NCBI GenBank assembly: GCA_039602395.1
Contig: JBCNJP010000017.1
Coordinates: 95,456,713-95,520,712 of the forward strand
Direction of reading: 5' to 3'
Length of the DNA: 64,000 nucleotides
Origin: Deinandra increscens subsp. villosa
Lineage: Eukaryota; Streptophyta; Magnoliopsida; Asterales; Asteraceae
In this document: positions 24,231 through 35,204 of the stretch, piece by piece
Numbering within the stretch: position 1 is the first letter of the stretch
How the letters are laid out: each line of letters starts with the position of its first letter
Notes under the pieces: generated by a model
What the model was told of the DNA's origin: nothing
What the model saw: only the letters and a program-made list of their open reading frames with translations
Database searches by the model: none
Program-made: the position numbers and the translations under genes

Positions 24231-24547
24231 CATATTACATATACTACCTATATGAAGTATTAGAGTTTTATAGCTCTATGAGTAAACGAGTTTCGTCATC
24301 AACCTAACCCTTTTCTATATAATAAATAAATAATTAAGGGCATCACTTTCCACAATTTTGTGAGCTCTTAAAAGGTTTCTAATTCCTTTTCTTCAATGAA
24401 TAATATTTATAATCTAAATTGTAATATTTATTTAACTAAAATTTTCCTGTCCTCTTTATTAAATAATATGTATAAGTTAAATTTAGTTATTTACCAATAT
24501 AAGATGTTCTTTTTATTTAACGGCTAAATCTACATACACCTAAACTA
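24231..24547. other. AT-rich stretch without identified feature
   Basis: TCTATATAATAAATAAAT at 24314 resembles a Helitron 5' end, but no matching 3' end was found. Nothing else stands out. Confidence 0.3.
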
Positions 24548-24934
24548 ACCTTAAAATGTTTTAGTTTGCTTTTCTTTATTCAAACCCATTTAATAAACTT
24601 AGGTGGCGTTTGGTTCACGGAATGTAATGTAATTGAAATTGTAATATTTTCCTTTTAAAGTTGTGCTTAAGTTGGGTAAAGAAGGGGCTTGAAATACAAT
24701 GAATTCCTTTACTCAATGGAATTTAGAAATCCTTCACTTTAACGAAGGAAAGTTACATGACCTCAAATTCCATTGATTAAAGGAATTCATTGTATTCCAA
24801 ACTCCTCCTTACCCAACTTAAGCACAACTTAAAAAGGAAAACTTTACAATTCCAATTACATTACATTCCGTGAACCAAACGCCACCTTAATGTTCTCGTT
24901 TGCTTTTCTTTATTCAAACCCATTTAATAAACTT
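24548..24934 (+). repeat. Flank duplication around the MITE
   Basis: About 50 bp left of the MITE (24548-24600, ending CAAACCCATTTAATAAACTT) recur right of it (24885-24934) with few changes. This is far longer than the 3-bp target duplication, so a separate duplication involved the MITE locus. Confidence 0.8.
24602..24886. mobile_element. PIF/Harbinger-type foldback MITE
   Basis: This 285-bp element is flanked by TTA (24599-24601 and 24887-24889). Termini GGTGGCGTTTGGTTCACGG and CCGTGAACCAAACGCCACC are perfect inverted repeats. The complementarity continues almost to the centre, so the element is one large hairpin. The TTA target and GTTTGGTTC termini are typical of Tourist-like MITEs. It has no coding capacity. 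Confidence 0.88.
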
Positions 24935-25283
24935 GGTACTTGGAACTTGGAAGAATAATAGAATATCAAAGAAGAGGTTTGACGGTCGAGCTCGAGCATC
25001 CTAACCTAAAGTCGTTCATGGGCCAAAACATGCTAGTTCTCAAGCTTAACGGTTGTGTCGAAATAACCAGATCAAGCTGTTTTTAGTAAGCCCATCTTGT
25101 GGATATTAAGTTGCCAACTCATGGGCGTTGGCCGGGCGCATCCTCTCCATCATCTGATTTATTTCATCCCATCAAAACTTTCATTTGTATTTTGCACACC
25201 CCCTTTTTTTTATTTAAGACTCCATTGATATTTCTCAAATCTATATCTATATCTATACCTGTATCTACATCTATATCTATCTA

Positions 25284-25329
<46 letters not shown>

Positions 25330-25332
<3 letters not shown>

Positions 25333-25497
25333 AGATGATCATTTGAGAACTAATTGGGTTTGAGAACTAAAAAGAACTAATCTTAGCCACTAGTTTATAT
25401 ATATGGAAAACCCCCCCATGAATTTGAATGCTCCCCCTTGAAAATTAGTGGCCCAAATTGGTTCTCAAAAGTTCTCAAAAGAAAAAGTTCTCATTTA
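25330..25497 (-). mobile_element. TA-embedded foldback element, copy 1
   Basis: Runs GGGAGATGATCATTTGAGAAC to AAAGTTCTCATTTA. It is the reverse complement of copy 2, sharing the GAGAACTTTTGAGAACC arms and a C/G-run spacer. It follows (TA)n 25290-25329 and abuts copy 2 head to head, losing part of its end at the junction. Confidence 0.75.
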
Positions 25498-25671
25498 GGG
25501 TTAGGTTCAAATGAGAACTTTTTCTTTTGAGAACTTTTGAGAACCATTCTAAGCCACTAATTTTCAGGGGGAAGCATTCAAATTCATGGGGGGGATTTCC
25601 TTATATATAACTTGTGGCTAAGAATGGTTCTCAAAAGTTCTCAAAACCAAATGGTTCTCAAATGATCCTCT

Positions 25672-25674
<3 letters not shown>
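25498..25674 (+). mobile_element. TA-embedded foldback element, copy 2
   Basis: Starts GGGTTAGGTTCAAATGAGAAC and ends ATGATCCTCTCCC, followed by (TA)n 25675-25730. Together with copy 1 it forms a palindrome of about 340 bp centred near 25500. Confidence 0.75.
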
Positions 25675-25730
<56 letters not shown>

Positions 25731-25734
<4 letters not shown>

Positions 25735-25896
25735 TAGGTTCAAATGAGAACCTTTTATTTTGAGAACTAAATCTCAACCACAAATTTCAGGGGGGACCAC
25801 TACAATTCATGGGAGGGGAGATACATGTAAATAAACTTGTGGCTCAAATTAGTTCTTTTTAGTTCTCAAATCAAATTGGTTCTCAAATGATCCTCT

Positions 25897-25900
<4 letters not shown>
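25731..25900 (+). mobile_element. TA-embedded foldback element, copy 3
   Basis: Same termini as copy 2 (GGGTTAGGTTCAAATGAG, GATCCTCTCCC), a 170-bp body with a diverged centre. It sits between (TA)n tracts 25675-25730 and 25901-25947. No other target duplication is visible, as expected if the microsatellite itself is the target. Confidence 0.8.
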
Positions 25901-25947
<47 letters not shown>

Positions 25948-25952
<5 letters not shown>

Positions 25953-26743
25953 AGGATCCTGCGAAAACTCTTTTTTTTACGAAAACCTAAAAACTAACAT
26001 TAAAACCTTCATAACTTTTACATACGTTAATATTTTTCTATGAAACTTGCACCAAAAATCTTAAAATTCTATTGTCTTTGATTCTGGAAAAGAAATTGAT
26101 ATTTCGAAGAAAAAAAAAATTAGTGCACATGTGTATTATTAGTGCACATGTGCACTATTTTCATTAATACTACACAAATGAGAATTGTCATGCGAAAACA
26201 TATTGTTTAGGTTAAAAACATTTTAAAAAACTAAAATATTCATAGAACTAATGATAATTCTACATATGCACTATAACTATTAGTTATAGTGCACATGTGT
26301 AGCATAAAACTTAAAAAAATTTAAAACGTTAAATATATTTTCAGAGTTAAAGATAACACAATTATAAGATTTATGGTGCAATTTCTCTTTTAAAATATTA
26401 ATGTATACGACATATATAAAGTGCTTTATTATTAGTGCACATGTGCACTAATAAAAAACCACGAAAAACTAACAAAATTATAACGTATTTGATGCGATTT
26501 TTCTAAAAAAAACATTAACGCATACTATATGTATGAGTTTTATTATTAGTGCACATGTGCACTAATAAAAAAACGACGAGACGTTAAAGTTTTTTTTTTA
26601 ATTTTTTCCAGAATTAAAGAACTCATAATTCTAAGGTTTTTGGTGCAATTTTTTTAAAAAAATATGATCGTATGAAAAAGTTATGAAGGTTTTAGTATTA
26701 GTTTTTAGGTTTTCGCAAAAAGATGTGGTTTTTACATGATCCT

Positions 26744-26748
<5 letters not shown>
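25948..26748. mobile_element. Larger TA-embedded element with long TIRs
   Basis: The ends GGGTAAGGATC and GATCCTTACCC begin inverted repeats of about 85 bp (25948-26035 and 26660-26748) that share TTTTTAGGTTTTCG and CCTTCATAACTTTTxCATACG. The element lies between (TA)n 25901-25947 and 26749-26790. Inside, the palindrome AGTGCACATGTGCACT occurs about three times (26142, 26435, 26548), with half copies. It has no coding frame. Confidence 0.8.
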
Positions 26749-26784
<36 letters not shown>

Positions 26785-26793
<9 letters not shown>

Positions 26794-27113
26794 AACACAA
26801 GTTTTTAATGTCTAGGTGGCACAATTTAAGGTGTGCCACCTAGGATTAACTTATGTGTCATTTTTATAGATTTTTAAATTAAAAAATTAAATGGTATTTA
26901 TAAAAAGGAAAGATCTTATAATTAAAAATAAAAAATAAAATTCTTTCCATACAAAAATTATCCATATTTGTTTTACAATACCATAACTTTAACTTTGATT
27001 CATCAATCTCCTTCATTTCTAAGTGAAAATTTGAAAAAAAAAACTTTCATCTTTTACTTCGTTTAATTCTTTTTATATCACAGCCTCAGGTATTTACCCG
27101 GGGCACTAACTAG
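26785..27113 (+). mobile_element. Helitron-like relic 1
   Basis: Begins in TA repeats with TATATAATAAACACAAG, the general form of plant Helitron 5' ends, and ends CACTAACTAG followed by T. The short GC stretch ACCCGGGG lies before CTAG, but the hairpin is weak. Non-coding. Confidence 0.45.
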
Positions 27114-27714
27114 TATATAATAAAAGAAAAGTTTTTGGCACCACAATTTGCCATGTGGCACCATCACATTCATCTTCGACAATTTTTCCCGCCAATAAAC
27201 ATTCACTAACGGATCTTTTAATTTTGGATATATATATTTATTGTAGCGGATCTTTTAATTTTGGATATATATATCAATTATTTATTTATTGTCTTTTAAA
27301 TTATTTAATAACCAATTATTTAATTACTTAATTTAATATCTTTAATCCAAATAAAGAACTAAATTGGTTGGCACGTGTCTTCTTTCTAGGGGGTCCACAT
27401 CAGCTGTGACACGTGTCAAAATCACACTCATTTATCAATTTAGTAAATTACCAATTAAGAGTAATTACCAATTTTGTTCAAACTAAATTTTCATTTAGAA
27501 AATTGCAAAGTTAATGTAGATTTGATAAATTAATGTATTAAATTATCAATTAATATTTTATAACAAATTAAGTCATTTATAATTTTAAATCTCTTAATTC
27601 TTTTTTGTATTTATCTAATATCATGAACGTAATTTCAAAACCCGTGTAATACACGGGTTACTAACCTATTATAATATAGTTTATTAAGTTACATATATCT
27701 ATATCTATCTATAC
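27114..27714 (+). mobile_element. Helitron-like relic 2
   Basis: Starts TATATAATAAAAGAAAAG right after the previous CTAG. It contains a 45-bp internal duplication (GCGGATCTTTTAATTTTGG twice) and the hairpin CCCGTGTAATACACGGG (27641-27657) followed by TTACTAA. The exact 3' end is uncertain. About 285 bp of it recur at 27831-28115. Confidence 0.55.
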
Positions 27715-27830
27715 TCTATACTATATAATAAACAAAAAGTTTGGTCATAGTTTAATTAATAAAAAAAGAAACTTGACATCACCACAAAATTTTGAATTAA
27801 CCCGTGTGTTACACGGGGATAAAAAACTAG
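27715..27830 (+). mobile_element. Short Helitron 3 (116 bp)
   Basis: All Helitron marks are present: 5' TCTATACTATATAATAAAC, 3' hairpin CCCGTGTGTTACACGGG (27801-27817), then nine bases to CTAG, and T following. It is too small to encode anything. The near-identical copy is at 28116-28233. Confidence 0.78.
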
Positions 27831-28115
27831 TATACAATAAAAGAAAAGTTTTTGGCACCACAATTTGCCATGTGGCACCACTACATTCATCCTCAATAAT
27901 TTTTCCCGCCAATAAACATTCACAAGCGGATCTTCTAATTTTGGATATATATATATCCACTATTTATTTATTGTAGCGGATCTTCTAATTTTGGATATAT
28001 ATATATCAACTATTTATTTATTGTCTTCTAAATTATTTAATAACCAATTATTTAATTACTTAATTTAATATATAATATAGTTTATTAAGTTACATCTATC
28101 TACATCTATCTATAC
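27831..28115 (+). mobile_element. Helitron-like relic 2, second copy
   Basis: Repeats 27114-27380 closely (TTTTTGGCACCACAATTTGCC and onward), then jumps to ATAATATAGTTTATTAAG. It lacks about 320 bp present in the first copy, including that copy's hairpin. Confidence 0.65.
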
Positions 28116-28233
28116 TCTATACTATATAATAAACAAAAATTTTGGTCATAGTTTAATTAATAAAAAAAGAAACTTGACATTACCACAAAATTTTGAATTA
28201 ATCCGTGTAACACACGGGGATAAAAAAAACTAG
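28116..28233 (+). mobile_element. Short Helitron 3, second copy (118 bp)
   Basis: TCTATACTATATAATAAAC start, hairpin CCGTGTAACACACGG (28203-28217), CTAG end at 28230-28233, then T. It differs from 27715-27830 by a few substitutions and two added A residues. Confidence 0.78.
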
Positions 28234-28514
28234 TAATCTATATCTAGTAGTTTAAAAAACAAAAAAAAAAAACTAAACATGCAGACTTGTTTATTCATTT
28301 TTTTTTTAAAAAAAAAATTGATATAAATTTAGCGAATACAGAGTTCCTTACTTGCTTCTAATAAATTTGTTTCTGGTCTCGTAATCGTTTTTCACATGTT
28401 TAGAATGACATTTGGGATGATAATTGATTGTTTTAGAAACTAATATTAAACGTTAAAACATAATTTTATGTTAAATGGTTATACATATTGTTAAATATAA
28501 TTAGTGAGCCGGAT
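28234..28514. other. AT-rich spacer
   Basis: Contains A and T homopolymer runs (28257-28272, 28300-28318). Nothing else recognised. Confidence 0.5.
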
Positions 28515-28745
28515 TAAAAAAATAAATAAAATTGGCTCACGCTAGGTCAGGGGTTTAATATTCACGGAGGGTTTTCTGGTAGTTAGTTAGTTTCTACTAA
28601 ACTGGTGTTATGGTTGAGTGCAAGGCTGAAGTACAAGCTTCCTCATACGGGACGTGCCAGTCACTGTCACCTCAAGAGTGGAGATGATCGGGTAGATGGG
28701 TATGCCCTCATCAGTGATATGAAATCGCCATTTAAAAAAAAAAAT
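28515..28745 (+). mobile_element. Candidate tRNA-derived SINE relic
   Basis: GGTCAGGGGTTTAATATTCAC (28545) resembles a decayed Pol III B box (GGTTCGATTCC) with the usual preceding AGGTC. It is followed by about 150 bp of unique-looking body ending CCATTT and an A11 tail (28734-28744). The A box is not convincing and no target duplication was found. Confidence 0.4.
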
Positions 28746-29210
28746 GAAGTAAATGATTACACACCAACATCGATTAGTGAGTGTGAAAACACCCGGTGCG
28801 TACATAGCACCTCCATGACGTCATTTTTTATATCCTAATGAAAATGAGTTGCATAGAGTTTAGCAAGAAGACATTTTCCATTTCAATTATCATGCATCTC
28901 CCTTTTGTAATTAACTTTTTTTTAATAAACTAGAGGCGTCAAGTCAAACAATCGAGTGTTTAGAGATTGAATTTTTTGTCCCTATCTGGATTCAGGGCGA
29001 ACCTATCCGCAAGGCAGGGTAGCGTCTGCTAACGCTGAACTTTTACTGCGATGTGCATTTTTTAGGTTTTTGGTATTTCGCTATCTTGAAACGAATTTTC
29101 CGCTACCCCTGATAATATTTTACACTACCCCTCGAAGCAATTTTATGGTTTTTATATAGATCCCGACATGAAAATATTATCAAAAGCTCGTTAATTACCT
29201 AAAACTGAAC
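28746..29210. other. Unassigned spacer
   Basis: 29000-29140 has CGCTACCCCTG-like pieces faintly similar to the hAT-type MITE at 50736-51022. It may be a very old relative. No genes seen. Confidence 0.35.
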
Positions 29211-30180
29211 ATACTACGTCAAAATTCACCTTTGGCCATGGAAAAAACCGTGACCAAAGGTCTTTGCCCACGTTTTTATTTCATTTTAATCAACACCAAA
29301 GGTCCCGTCACTATATGTATCATACGATCACATTAGAATATCAATGGCTAAAGCCACCTAGAAAACGAGGCTAAAGGGTACCAATATTTAATGTTGTAAT
29401 CAAACAATTTTTTTGGAAAGCGTGGCCAAAGGGTCCCAACGGCCACATGTGTTTGTTTAACATGACCTTTGGTATTATATGGTCATATATATTTGTGTTT
29501 TAACCACATTATAAAACTACGTGGCCAAAGGGTTGCTGAAATCATACATTTTTTCCCAATACGTGTGGCCAAAGGGTGGCAACGACCACGTTAAAATATC
29601 AAAAGTGTAGCCTTTGGTATTATATGGTCATGCATATTTGTGTTTTAGCCACATATGTTAGAAAAAAACATGGTCCAATGGGTTGCTGAAATCATACATT
29701 TTGTCCCAATACGCGTGGCCAAAGGGTGACAACGACCATGTTAAAATATAAAAAACGTGGCCTTTGGTATTATATGGTCACATATATTTGTGTTTTAGCC
29801 ACATATATTTGAGGAAAAAAAGTGGCCAAAGGGTAGTTGAAATCAGATATTTTGTCCCAATACGCTTGGCCAAAGGGTGGCAACGACCACGTTAATATAT
29901 AAAAGATGTGGCCTTTGGTATTATATGGTCACATATATTTGTGTTTTAGCCACATATCTTTGGAAATAAAAAAGTGGCCGAATGGTAGTTGAAATATATA
30001 TTTCGTCCCAATACGCATGGCCAAAGGGTGGCAACGACCACGTTAATAGAATAAAAGTGTGGCATTTTGTATTATATGGTCATATATATTTGTGTTTTAG
30101 CAACATATATTTGGGAAGAAAAAAAAGTGACCAAAATGTTGTTGAAATCAGATGTGTCCTCGCTATACGCGTGGCCAATT
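29211..30180. repeat. 150-bp tandem array, possibly CACTA subterminal
   Basis: At least five units share GGTATTATATGGTCA (29471, 29616, 29766, 29917, about 30066), giving a period near 150 bp. Each unit holds GTGGCCAAAGGGT and its near complement ACGTGGCCTTTGGT, so every unit can fold. The left edge, TACTACGTCAAAA at 29212, is reminiscent of a decayed CACTA terminus, and GGCCAAAGG motifs are common in CACTA subterminal repeats. The assignment is inference; the array is seen directly. Confidence 0.7.
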
Positions 30181-30436
30181 AAAAACCTATTACAAATTAT
30201 TAATTACAAATCAAATAAAAATTAATTACAAATCAAATACAAATGAAATACAAATAAAAAATTAAAGAAAAATACAAGAATTATTCTCAATTTAATTTTC
30301 AATCCGGGAGCCAACAACACTACCACGTGCTCTTCATCTTCAACTGTTCAGATTTGAGCTTAATTAGGACCACATTTTCTTGTATTCCTCCCTATACCAA
30401 AACATATAATTGATAATTAGGTTATGAAAATTGATC
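30181..30436. other. AT-rich left flank of E4
   Basis: Short ATTACAAATCAAATA-type direct repeats at 30185-30265, then unremarkable sequence to the E4 insertion site. Confidence 0.4.
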
Positions 30437-30441
30437 ATAAT

Positions 30442-31068
30442 TGTTTTTGTCAAAAATTCACAAAGGAATTCTGTATTCCAAACTTAGAATGTGAGGTAGT
30501 GTGCTTGCCAATATGCTCTAAATGTAATCGAACACAAGGATGTAACGAGGGAAAATCCAGAATCCTTCGAGTTTCCTCTTGGAATCCTGGCAAAAAACTT
30601 TTGGGAGCCGGCCTTAAGAGCCTGCTGCCTAGCAATATTATTGATACGAAATAATGAATTACAGAGTTTTGGAGGTTTGATCGATCAACACTAAGTGTTA
30701 CAATAATGGTAAACTGTCAAAGCTAAAGTGTATCGGTGTTGTGTGTCCCTAAGTCGATCGAATCCTCAATTATATAAGAATTACAAAAATAACAAACTAT
30801 CCGGGATTCCAGGGATCCTATCGTCCAACTAATATAACCGTTAGAGCCCTCTTCGTTCACTTGGTCCACGATCTCATTTAGCTGGAACTTGAATCTCGGA
30901 GGTAGTTGATGACTTCAACGGTACCTGGTCAAATAAACACGTGGCAATTATAAGGGTTAGTCGAATAAAACAAATCAGGATACCTGGACGAGTGGGATTC
31001 CCAGACGGTAATAGGATTCCTGAACTTCATGAGCTTCCTGCGAGCATCCTGAAAATATACCCTCAACA
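30442..31068 (-). repeat. 3' LTR of E4
   Basis: On the plus strand it runs TGTTTTTGTCAAAAATTC to CCCTCAACA. It has the same length as the right LTR and close identity by eye, with scattered substitutions. The T run at its left edge has replaced GTTTTGGTCAG of the other copy. Confidence 0.93.
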
Positions 31069-31081
31069 AATGCCCCTTGAA
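31069..31081 (-). other. Polypurine tract of E4
   Basis: Minus strand TTCAAGGGGCATT directly precedes the 3' LTR. This is where plus-strand DNA synthesis would start. Confidence 0.75.
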
Positions 31082-31341
31082 TTTCAACAGATGTGGATAA
31101 GCTCGACAGCTGTTAAAATTCAAAAAGATACATTTTTCACGGCGTTAACACGGTAATTATGGTTGGGATGGGACTGATTTCTCGGTGTCCAAGCGATATG
31201 ATGGTTATCATTACTTTTTCTTTAAATAGGAGATCCCAAATTAAGATTTTCACCATCTTCTTCTACAAACCCTTTCGAGCTTCTCCGATATTCCAGCTCA
31301 GTCCTCCTTCCCCTTCTCCGTTTTCTTCTGATTTTTCGGCC
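31082..31341 (+). promoter_or_regulatory. Presumed promoter and leader of the aORF
   Basis: Between the polypurine tract and the antisense frame. TTTAAATAGG at 31221-31230 is a possible TATA element for plus-strand transcription. It is followed by a CT-rich leader (CCTCCTTCCCCTTCTCC) up to the ATG at 31342. Function is inferred from position only. Confidence 0.4.
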
Positions 31342-32559
31342 ATGGCCAAGAAAAACACTCGGTCCTCTTCTTCGCTAAATTCTCCGGTAGTCGAGGACTT
31401 CCACGATCAGGGATACATTGTCCCTAGCGAGGATGAAACTTGCACGTTTGACGATAACGACATACATGATTTGAAGAATTCCGGTATCTTTCCGCCGGGA
31501 ACGATTTTTCGACCTTTCGATCCTCATACCAAGTCCAATTTCATCTCCACCACCTGGGTTTGTTTCATGTATTACCCTTTCTTGCTTGGGATGACATTCC
31601 CTTTCCCGGAACTCATCACCCAATTTTTCAAGACCACCTGACTCTCCTACTCCCAAACCATGCCTATGGTTTGGAGAATCATGTATTCCCTTGATCAGTT
31701 GAACCAAACCAGGGATCTAGACATTGGGATCCCTGAGATTTGTGAAGCATACCAACTCCGAACCCATGGTTGCAACCGGTTTGTTTTGAAGGCTCGTACC
31801 TCCACCTCTCAGTTAATTCCCCGAGCTTCCCACAATGACCATGACTGGAAGAAGCGTTTCTTCTTCGTCAAGCGAGACTCGGTTCCTGGGGGTACAGAGT
31901 TGCCATTGAAGTGGGTTGAGAAGGGTAGGATATCGATTTCTTTTAGTGTTACAGGATTTTGAATATACGTTTGACTGTTGTTTCCTTTTGCAGCACCCAA
32001 GTTTGAGAATCTTGTAAAGAAACAGCCGGATCCCAAGAAGCTCGAAGCACTTTACCAGATTCTTGCCAGCGAAAGAGCCCTAGTCCTTGAAGCAACTGCC
32101 AGCGAACACAACTACTCCGCCGATCACACTCCCACCATGTCTGGTAAGTTTTTGTAGGATCCTGAACTGTATGTTTATTCAAGCATCATGAATGTTGACA
32201 ATCTTTTTTTCTTCGCATCCCCCAAGTCCAGCTCTTCGTTCTCTCTGAAGGATCTCGACAATCTCCTGAAGGTCAAGAAGGAGCAGCTAGAGCAGCCCGC
32301 CACCTCCAAGCCGCTTGTCAGTCGGCCGAAGGCCTCGGCTTCCAAGAAGCGAAAAGCTCCCGAGGCTCCCGTGGCTTCCGTGTACCTGGAAACTTTGGAG
32401 GATCTTGCTCCCTCCGAGGTCAGCAACAAGATTCTCTCGATGCAGACCATGATTAACCTGATAAGAAGCTCAAATAATGCATATGTTAGTTTCATACCTG
32501 TTGTAGCTGCTGACCAGGATTCCTGTTTGTGTAGGGAATTGAGAAGCTAAGCACCCAAG

Positions 32560-34947
32560 TGTAACATCCCAAAAATTCTATAATTTAAATTTCCCGTTAA
32601 CGTCTAGTTGAATTAATTTTTCGTAGCTAAAATTTAATCCCTAAAGTTAGTGGAATTTACTTTATGTGAAGTTTGGGGTTTAATGAGTAAATATGTATTC
32701 TAGTTAAAAATTAAAACAAGAATGAAACTTTAGGGGCCAGAATGGTAATTATGAAATAAAGATTAAACAAAATAGAGAAGGAGGAGGGGAGATCGCAGAC
32801 TACAATCTGCATCTCAACCCCAACCCCTCTCCTCATCTCAAAATCCAAATTCTGCATATTGAAGCTTAGGCTGCGATTTTGGGTGCATCATAACTGAAAT
32901 CTGAGGTGTTTTCAAGCCCTAAACATATTCTTGAAGCAAGTAAGTAAAACCCCAATTCTTTGCATGTGGGAGTCTCGAAAATTAGGAGTCCAAATCTGCA
33001 ATTTGTTGTTGTTTTATGAATCTATGGTTATTAGGAGCATCTAAAGTAGTGTAAACATGCTAGATGTTAGCTAATTGGTGAGGAAGTCACCAAATCTTAT
33101 TACTTGATACTCATGTTAGATGACTACTTAAGATAGTCTTGAAATTTGTTATAATCATGAATTTCTAACTTGAATTTGATGCTACATGATGAATTAAAGA
33201 TGGGTTGGAGGTGACTTCACCTAAACATTGATAATTTGACAAGTAGGAGGTTCAATAGGTTGTGTTATATGTGTGTATAAATGTATGCCCACAAGGTGTT
33301 TGATAAAATGCCTAAGAGAATTAAAATATGGTAAATGCAACAAATTTGTTTGTATTGATGTTGGATGACCATAGGGAGCTATAATTTCACAAAAAATGAA
33401 CCAACTTGATGATATTAAGTGTACTAGCTAGCATGGATAATGTATGCCTCTAGTGGTCATGTTGATGTTAATGAATCCATGTGGCTAGATGTAAATTTAG
33501 TGATCATGCTTGATATTTCCATCCTTGTGAATTTGTAATATGTATGTGTAGCATAGAAATCATGTTATTAAAATGTGGTAAAAGTGCTACTATGATTAAG
33601 GTCCTAACATTGTTAGTGACCCATTAGGCAATCAAGGTGATCAAGGGAACAACTCAGGAGTTAGTGGAAACGGTGGATCAAGCTTAAAAGGTAACATTAT
33701 TTATGTTACATGATGTAGATAAGTAAATGTGTATTTACAATTTAAAAGAATAAAGTATGAAGTGTATAATGGGTGACGAATGGTTCTAGGAACCATGAAG
33801 CTCAAAGCCAATAGGTTCTCCAATGATAAACTTGACCATAGAAAAGATTCAGACAAATCGAATAACGAATAAAAGTTACAATGGCTAAAATGGGCTTGTA
33901 GAGTCTATGCCAAGTAACAAAAGAAAGGAATCATAAATGGTTATAGAATCATAGATTCCAAGGCTTATATGTGGTCAAGTTAGGCATTTGGGGTAAACCA
34001 AAGGCAAGGACTCGTCTTAACGGGTCAATTAATGGTACGAAGATCATTTGGACATCAACTAAAATGATTTAGTGAACCAATGTTAAGTAGAGTGAAATTA
34101 TATGAACTATGTCAAAACTTAGTGTATCGGTAATGCGTAATGCTAAACTCATAACGGAAGTGTAGGACTAATTGTTAGTTTGCACACTAATATTACATGG
34201 CCATATTGCTTGTATTATGTTCATAGATGTAAATTTCATGTGTTGGGCAAATTCTGGATGATAACCTTTGATGGTTGTCACAAGAAATCTCTTAATGGGT
34301 CAAACGGGTCGGTTAAACCCGTTAGTCGAGGGGTCACGAATTTGATTCGACTAAGGTATGTTGTAGACAAGAAAACATGTTTTTAGAAGTGTTTTATGAT
34401 AGTTAAACCCATGATAAAGGGTAGGAAATTTGGTTGGGAAAATTGATGCAAAATCTGGGAAAGTAGTTCCAAGCGTATGGCTTGCAAATTCAAAAGTTGT
34501 AGGCGATACTCCTGCAGCTTCCAGGCCTATGGCTTGGAACTTCAAAAGTTCCAAGCGATACTCCTGGAACCCAGTCCCTGATTTTGTTAATTATTTCCCT
34601 TGTTAACACTGTTTTATACATGTTTAAGCAATAGAAACTCATTTTTGAAAGTGAGTGAATTGTAGGTAAAGGGAAAGCTTAATGGGGGATGCTCATCAAG
34701 ACTTCGAAGAACCGATCATGTCAAGAACGATCCACCCGTCATGTTTCTTGGTGAAGAGAACTTATATAACCAGTTCATGATTATTTTTGAATGTCAAACT
34801 CAATATGACTGTATTTTGTAAATGTAAAACCACCACGAAGGTGGTACATGGTTAGCAAACAACACGTTTTGTTTAAAAAATTTCTGGGACCAGTTTTTAA
34901 TGATATAAATGGCTATGTTTGACATCAAATTGTATACGGGTGTTACA
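32560..34947 (+). repeat. 5' LTR of E3 (2388 bp)
   Basis: Starts TGTAACATCCC and ends ACGGGTGTTACA. A short tract AGCTTCCAGGCCTATGGCTTGG and its near-repeats (TTCCAAGCGTATGGCTTGCAA) near 34465-34570 form imperfect hairpins. Confidence 0.94.
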
Positions 34948-34950
34948 ACT

Positions 34951-34963
34951 TGGTATCAGAGCC
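34951..34963 (+). other. Primer-binding site of E3
   Basis: TGGTATCAGAGCC, methionine-tRNA type, three bases after the LTR. Confidence 0.88.
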
Positions 34964-35204
34964 ATGGTTTGAGAGAATTAAGTACTCGGGGAGTACTTGA
35001 ACTCAAACCTTGAGCTCGGGGGAAACGGTGAAAGTGATCGGTTCAAGCTTGATGAAGCGTCCGAGCAAGGTACATAACCTTAAATTAATTATTGAATTTG
35101 TATTAAAATGAATGAATGCTCTTATATGCCTGTAAAGGCAAAATTATAAGCTATCACTCGGGGAACGCACGGGGAGGTGTATTCACACCTGAACCGGGAA
35201 GTGC

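Noticed and set aside
24314..24340. TCTATATAATAAATAAAT as a Helitron 5' end
   Set aside because: No hairpin plus CTRR end could be paired with it in the same orientation before the next element.
29000..29150. Second copy of the hAT-type MITE of 50736-51022
   Set aside because: Only short shared words (GCTACCCCTG, GGGTAGCG); no termini or duplication seen.
29211..30180. CRISPR-like array of regular repeats
   Set aside because: The whole 150-bp unit repeats; there are no unique spacers and the context is a plant nuclear genome.
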